Source of the DNA: Siderastrea radians
Taxonomy: Eukaryota > Cnidaria > Anthozoa > Scleractinia > Rhizangiidae
DNA length: 64,000 nucleotides
Reading direction: 5' to 3'
Assembly: GCA_964017195.1 (NCBI GenBank)
Contig: OZ024895.1
Coordinates: 28,512,875 to 28,576,874 of the forward strand
The notes under the pieces were generated by a model. It made no database searches and had not been told where the DNA came from. It saw only the letters and a list, made by a program, of their open reading frames with translations. Each line of letters begins with the position of its first letter. Within the stretch, counting starts at the first letter, position 1. Both the position numbers and the translations under genes were made by a program. Shown here piece after piece: positions 62,801-64,000 of this stretch.

Positions 62801-63849
62801 GAACATGGAGAACAGCAAGGAGATTATGCATTTTCATATCAGGGGTTAAAGGGTTAAGGGATGTTTCACAAAATCAAGTCATACTCAAATATTAAAATGC
62901 AGTGAGCTGGTTAAACTTGTCGGGAGTGTGGGCTGTCAAATTTCATTATTACATTGCAAAATAAGGCAGTAATTTGTGGCCCATATCTAACCCCAACTTT
63001 CGTTTCCGAGAAATGGGGGACCCAGGGACAGAAAGACCAGTTCCCAGCAACAATCGTGGCAAACCCATTGATGTCCCCTCGTTTTTTTCCTAGCTAGCAC
63101 AGAAGGCTGAAAATTACAGAGCTAAGTTCTTTCAAAATTGCTCGGATTTGTTTCCACCTTTTCCTGGGCAAAATCTCTACTAGTGTGATATGAGCTGATA
63201 ACTGTCTGGGGCAACAAACCTATCAGAGGATGTGGTTGCTCATACCCAGGCGTATTTGATGTTATTTGTGGCCTGGGAATACAGACGGTGCATTATGGTG
63301 CCAATACATCCTTGCAGTTTGGAGCAACTGCAGAATATTCATACTGACTGATTTATGCTCTGCTACCAGGGCCTGGGTTGGGGGGGGGGGGGAGGTGGGT
63401 GGTGTTGCAGTCAGATCTGAAGGTCAGTGATTTGACACCCAGTCCCTGCCATCATGTTGTTTCCTTAGACAAGAACCTTCACCACACGTTGTCTCTCTCC
63501 ACCCAGGTCAATAAAATGGGGTACTGACAACATACTGGTGGGGGTAACCCTGCGATGGCCCAGCATCCCATCCAAGGGGGAGTAGCAATGACTCAGTCGC
63601 TTCATGCTACAGAAACCGAGATAAGCTCCGGCCATGTGCGACTTTACCTACCAGGGACTGGAAGGATTCTAGTGCCTTTTCAATTCAAAAACCATTTGTG
63701 GTCATTAACGCTGAAATTTTAACATGAATGCCAACATTATTAATGAATTGTGAGAGCTTTCCTTTTTTGCCTTTAAAGATCTGAATGCCCATCTTCAGAA
63801 AACAGAAGAAGCAATTTCAACCATCTATGATGATGCCAACCTTAGAAAG
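44358..63849 (+). CDS. USP25/USP28: USP25/USP28 orthologue (deubiquitinase), 18 exons, 3' end off window
   Basis: A ubiquitin-specific cysteine protease. Vertebrate USP25 and USP28 are paralogues that remove ubiquitin chains and bind SUMO and ubiquitin at the N-terminus; this single gene resembles their common ancestor. Eighteen plus-strand exons join in phase to 556 codons. Order: UBA-like region (residues about 12-55), SIM (VIDLT, 87-91), UIM1 ([13 protein letters not shown], 98-110), UIM2-like ([13 protein letters not shown]), Cys box ([11 protein letters not shown], Cys172), fingers/palm exons, then the helical insert of the catalytic domain (exons 16-18). The His box is beyond the window. 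Start: ATG at 44358 encodes [11 protein letters not shown], like human USP25 MTVEQ, with an in-frame TGA 20 codons upstream. Confidence 0.94.
46092..46441 (+). repeat. 175-bp tandem duplication rich in GATCCT
   Basis: Two adjacent 175-bp units start GTAGGATACTGTTAGATCCT. Each has about eight GATCCT or AGGATC sites, several in inverted pairs around a C tract. It lies in USP25/28 intron 1. Confidence 0.9.
46952..47405. mobile_element. Pogo/Tigger-like MITE
   Basis: Left end CAGTTGATTCCCAATAACTC after TA; right end GTTACCGGGAGTCAAATG before TA. Internal TTCGAGTTATCAGG motifs repeat as in the element at 12.9 kb. Confidence 0.65.
47800..47880 (+). CDS. USP25/28 exon 2 (UBA-like)
   Basis: Twenty-seven codons: [20 protein letters not shown], then EANQAYI, matching the UBA-like N-terminus. 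Acceptor is tccag and donor is GTAAG. Confidence 0.9.
48595..48666 (+). CDS. USP25/28 exon 3 (UBA-like end)
   Basis: Twenty-four codons: [18 protein letters not shown], then HNASYK, like vertebrate DSNGNLELAVAFLT. Donor is GTGCGT. Confidence 0.9.
48883..49041. mobile_element. Pogo/Tigger-like MITE, 159 bp
   Basis: CACTGGAACTCGATATAACA after TA, and GTTATATCAGGGGTCCACTG before TA. Confidence 0.65.
49204..49222 (+). CDS. USP25/28 exon 4 (19-bp microexon)
   Basis: Encodes GIANQT plus one base between acceptor cacag and donor GTATGA. Its phase fits exon 5. It is too short for similarity, so confidence rests on splice sites and phase. The following intron contains a Penelope fragment. Confidence 0.65.
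49524..49552 (-). ncRNA. Hammerhead-ribozyme-like core, left repeat
   Basis: The minus strand reads CTGATGA, one A, GACTGT, loop GTGAT, ACAGTC, GAAA: the two conserved hammerhead boxes around a perfect 6-bp stem II. An extra A lies before the stem, and I could not find a convincing stem I. Hammerheads are known in Penelope terminal repeats. Confidence 0.4.
49661..50464 (+). pseudogene. Penelope RT thumb plus GIY-YIG endonuclease, 5'-truncated
   Basis: An uninterrupted frame of about 267 codons reads [16 protein letters not shown], then [20 protein letters not shown], the region after the RT palm. It then encodes [20 protein letters not shown] and TLEKRLGEH, the GIY-YIG motif and catalytic Arg. 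The RT catalytic blocks are missing. The endonuclease module looks intact, unlike the copy at 38.8 kb. Confidence 0.85.
50509..50537 (+). ncRNA. Hammerhead-ribozyme-like core, right repeat
   Basis: CTGATGA, one A, GGCTGT, loop GCGAT, ACAGTC, GAAA. Relative to the left copy, one stem base changes (A to G) but still pairs as G-U. Stem III could be AGC/GCT around TTC. Stem I is not evident. Confidence 0.4.
50612..50659 (+). CDS. USP25/28 exon 5
   Basis: Completes a Gly codon, then [15 protein letters not shown] plus one base, and donor GTAAGG. It is a linker with low conservation. Confidence 0.75.
50754..50830 (+). CDS. USP25/28 exon 6 (SIM and UIM1)
   Basis: Encodes [20 protein letters not shown], then LQEAQ. 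VIDLT is a SUMO-interaction motif, and the acidic-AIALS pattern is a ubiquitin-interacting motif. Both line up with human USP25. Confidence 0.95.
50883..51054. repeat. GTGTGGTTCC-family MITE, short copy
   Basis: TGTGTGGTTCCAGAAATGGA at the left, and GATATTTTCTGGAACCAC at the right. It is a 172-bp relative of the 31.9-kb element. Confidence 0.65.
51760..51791 (+). CDS. USP25/28 exon 7
   Basis: Encodes [10 protein letters not shown] plus two bases of Arg, matching GITDEEQAIS of human USP25. Donor is GTAACA. Confidence 0.9.
52169..52490. repeat. Diverged TTGCAACTTG-family MITE
   Basis: GGTGTTACATCCTAGGCAAT at the left and ATTGCCAAGGGTAACAATTT at the right are inverted. The interior has repeated CAACTTG motifs as at 43.8 kb. 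Confidence 0.5.
52707..52881 (+). CDS. USP25/28 exon 8 (catalytic Cys box)
   Basis: Encodes [40 protein letters not shown] and TCWFSAVIQ with nucleophile Cys172. It is the best conserved exon of the gene. Confidence 0.97.
53224..53414. repeat. GTGTGGTTCC-family MITE, short copy
   Basis: TGTGCGTTTCCAGAAAATAT at the left and ATGGATATTTTCTGGAACAA at the right, with CCACCACGGAGGG inside. It is the third family member. Confidence 0.65.
53642..53719 (+). CDS. USP25/28 exon 9
   Basis: Encodes [18 protein letters not shown], then NDPPEKQK, as in vertebrate [18 protein letters not shown]. Confidence 0.95.
53813..53852 (+). repeat. TTA microsatellite
   Basis: About 13 TTA units in USP25/28 intron 9. 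Confidence 0.93.
53910..54390 (-). repeat. Dispersed ~105-bp repeat, about four units
   Basis: Units in reverse orientation include CACTTAAGGATTTCGTCCAC, AGAACCATCTTGCACAGCAT and AATAAACAGTACCACAGGAA. Confidence 0.8.
54442..54540 (+). CDS. USP25/28 exon 10
   Basis: Thirty-three codons: [20 protein letters not shown], then [13 protein letters not shown]. The upstream intron holds 105-bp repeat copies and a TTA microsatellite. Confidence 0.95.
54960..55030 (+). repeat. GGAT/GGAG simple repeat
   Basis: Degenerate tetranucleotide run: ATGGATGGATGGTTGGATGG, then GAGGGAGGGAGGG and GGACGGACGGAAGG. Confidence 0.85.
55245..55301 (+). CDS. USP25/28 exon 11
   Basis: Nineteen codons, [19 protein letters not shown]. 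The upstream intron holds CAAT- and GGAT/GGAC-type simple repeats. Confidence 0.94.
56081..56166 (+). CDS. USP25/28 exon 12
   Basis: Encodes [18 protein letters not shown], then [17 protein letters not shown] across the junction is the conserved USP QQD box. Confidence 0.96.
56254..56321 (+). CDS. USP25/28 exon 13
   Basis: Encodes [20 protein letters not shown], then YE plus one base. NPVVELFFG matches vertebrate NPMVELFYG. The 2.6-kb intron that follows holds 105-bp repeats, a 1.3-kb hAT element and a pogo-type MITE. Confidence 0.94.
56510..56943 (-). repeat. Dispersed ~105-bp repeat, about four units
   Basis: Reverse-oriented tandem units with GGATTTCATCCACAGACTCA, AGAACCACCTTTTTCAGCAT and AATAAACAGCACCAC. 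The last unit is interrupted by the hAT element at 56944. Confidence 0.85.
56944..58269. mobile_element. Non-autonomous hAT element, 1.33 kb
   Basis: The ends CAGGGCTTGAAATTTA and TTTAATTTTGATGCCTG are imperfect inverted repeats. The 8-bp direct repeat CCAACTTT flanks it exactly (56936-56943 and 58270-58277). Its ends resemble those of the hAT at 23.95 kb. No transposase is visible. It split a copy of the 105-bp repeat. Confidence 0.82.
58278..58510 (-). repeat. Dispersed ~105-bp repeat, about two units
   Basis: Continues the array split by the hAT element: AGCAGCACCACAGTAAATAA, then CACTTAAGGATTTCATCCAC and AGACTCGAACCTTAGAACCA. Confidence 0.75.
58607..58768. mobile_element. Pogo/Tigger-like MITE, 162 bp
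   Basis: CAGTTGACTCCCGTTAACTC at the left and GAGTTACTAGGAGTCAACTG before TA at the right. Confidence 0.7.
58897..59045 (+). CDS. USP25/28 exon 14
   Basis: Encodes [37 protein letters not shown] and HKSGQE, matching the palm/fingers segment of USP25. Confidence 0.95.
59417..59544 (+). CDS. USP25/28 exon 15
   Basis: Encodes [20 protein letters not shown], then [33 protein letters not shown] is the USP25/28 signature. The following intron holds a CR1/L2-like LINE tail. Confidence 0.95.
59690..60362 (+). mobile_element. CR1/L2-like LINE 3' fragment
   Basis: Frames around 59810-60223 read [64 protein letters not shown] and [10 protein letters not shown], the C-terminal tail of CR1/L2-type reverse transcriptases. 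The 5' part is missing and frames shift. A 58-bp direct duplication lies at about 59692-59808. The tail ATTGATTGATGGATGGACGG is a typical simple-repeat 3' end. Confidence 0.75.
61264..61359 (+). CDS. USP25/28 exon 16 (insert coiled coil)
   Basis: Encodes [20 protein letters not shown], then [11 protein letters not shown]. This is the first helix of the insert (UCID) that drives oligomerisation in the vertebrate pair. Confidence 0.94.
61764..62195. mobile_element. Harbinger-type MITE, 432 bp
   Basis: The ends GGGCGCGTCCTTTTGGGACT and AGTCCCAAAAGAATGCACCC are inverted, with TAA on both sides. A 46-bp hairpin of the AACCTCGTT family is nested at about 61919-61964. Confidence 0.78.
62310..62608 (+). 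CDS. USP25/28 exon 17 (insert)
   Basis: Ninety-nine full codons. [20 protein letters not shown] forms the insert tip, followed by a Ser/Pro/Thr-rich loop, then [19 protein letters not shown] and [12 protein letters not shown], the returning helix. The loop shows no match to the HKPFTQSRIPP stretch I recall from human USP25. Confidence 0.94.
63370..63660 (+). repeat. tRNA-type SINE
   Basis: After a G tract: GGTCAGTGATTTGACACCCA, then CCTGCGATGGCCCAGCATCC and CTTCATGCTACAGAAACCGA with a CTACC tail. Its 3' part matches 30.07-30.23 kb. Confidence 0.55.
63779..63849 (+). CDS. USP25/28 exon 18 (last in window)
   Basis: Encodes [20 protein letters not shown], then LRK, continuing the returning helix before the His box. 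Donor is GTGAGA. The gene continues past 64000. Confidence 0.93.
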
Positions 63850-64000
63850 GTGAGATGGACTAAAAACTTATTTTACAATCCTCAGTGACTGGTAATAATT
63901 TCATTAAACAATAAATCCAAATATAAGCCTCTCACAAATAAGCAACCCAAATCTGGTAGGCAAATTCCATTCTGATGATAAGTTTTCATACCAGCTTTAT

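Overview
The window is animal nuclear DNA, AT-rich and full of introns. Two intron-containing genes, one intronless gene and many short foldback transposons fit an anthozoan cnidarian, most likely a stony coral. The species assignment is inferred from gene content and repeat families I recognise from coral genomes; no alignment was run.

Left part (1-35.7 kb, minus strand): one large gene, the orthologue of CASK, a MAGUK scaffold with a CaM-kinase domain. Twenty-five coding exons could be joined with all reading phases consistent. They run from an ATG at 35658 to an exon at 871-951 and encode about 707 codons: kinase, two L27 repeats, PDZ, SH3, hook and the first strand of the guanylate kinase domain. 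The rest of that domain lies left of the window. Unlike vertebrate CASK, the kinase keeps a canonical DFG and a catalytic-loop Asn.

Middle (35.7-44.3 kb): a hAT-type MITE with an exact 8-bp target duplication, immediately followed by a broken Penelope-like retroelement; a long ACAT microsatellite; and an intronless cathepsin B gene on the minus strand with all catalytic residues.

Right part (44.36-64 kb, plus strand): the orthologue of the deubiquitinase pair USP25/USP28. Eighteen exons (556 codons) cover the UBA-like N-terminus, SIM, UIMs, Cys box and the coiled-coil insert of the catalytic domain. The His box lies right of the window. CASK and cathepsin B point left and USP25/28 points right, so the USP25/28 promoter region lies between cathepsin B and 44.36 kb.

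The introns and spacers hold a dense set of mobile elements. These include a Mutator-type element with a 9-bp duplication, hAT elements (one with a decayed transposase gene), pogo/Tc1-type elements with TA duplications, Harbinger-type MITEs with TAA duplications, a nearly perfect hairpin with arms of about 290 bp, tRNA-type SINEs, a CR1/L2-like LINE tail, and a second Penelope fragment. That fragment has inverted terminal repeats carrying a hammerhead-ribozyme-like core. A dispersed repeat of about 105 bp lies antisense to its host gene at every locus I found. The two large genes have unrelated cell roles (synaptic/junctional scaffold and ubiquitin editing), and nothing indicates they are co-regulated.
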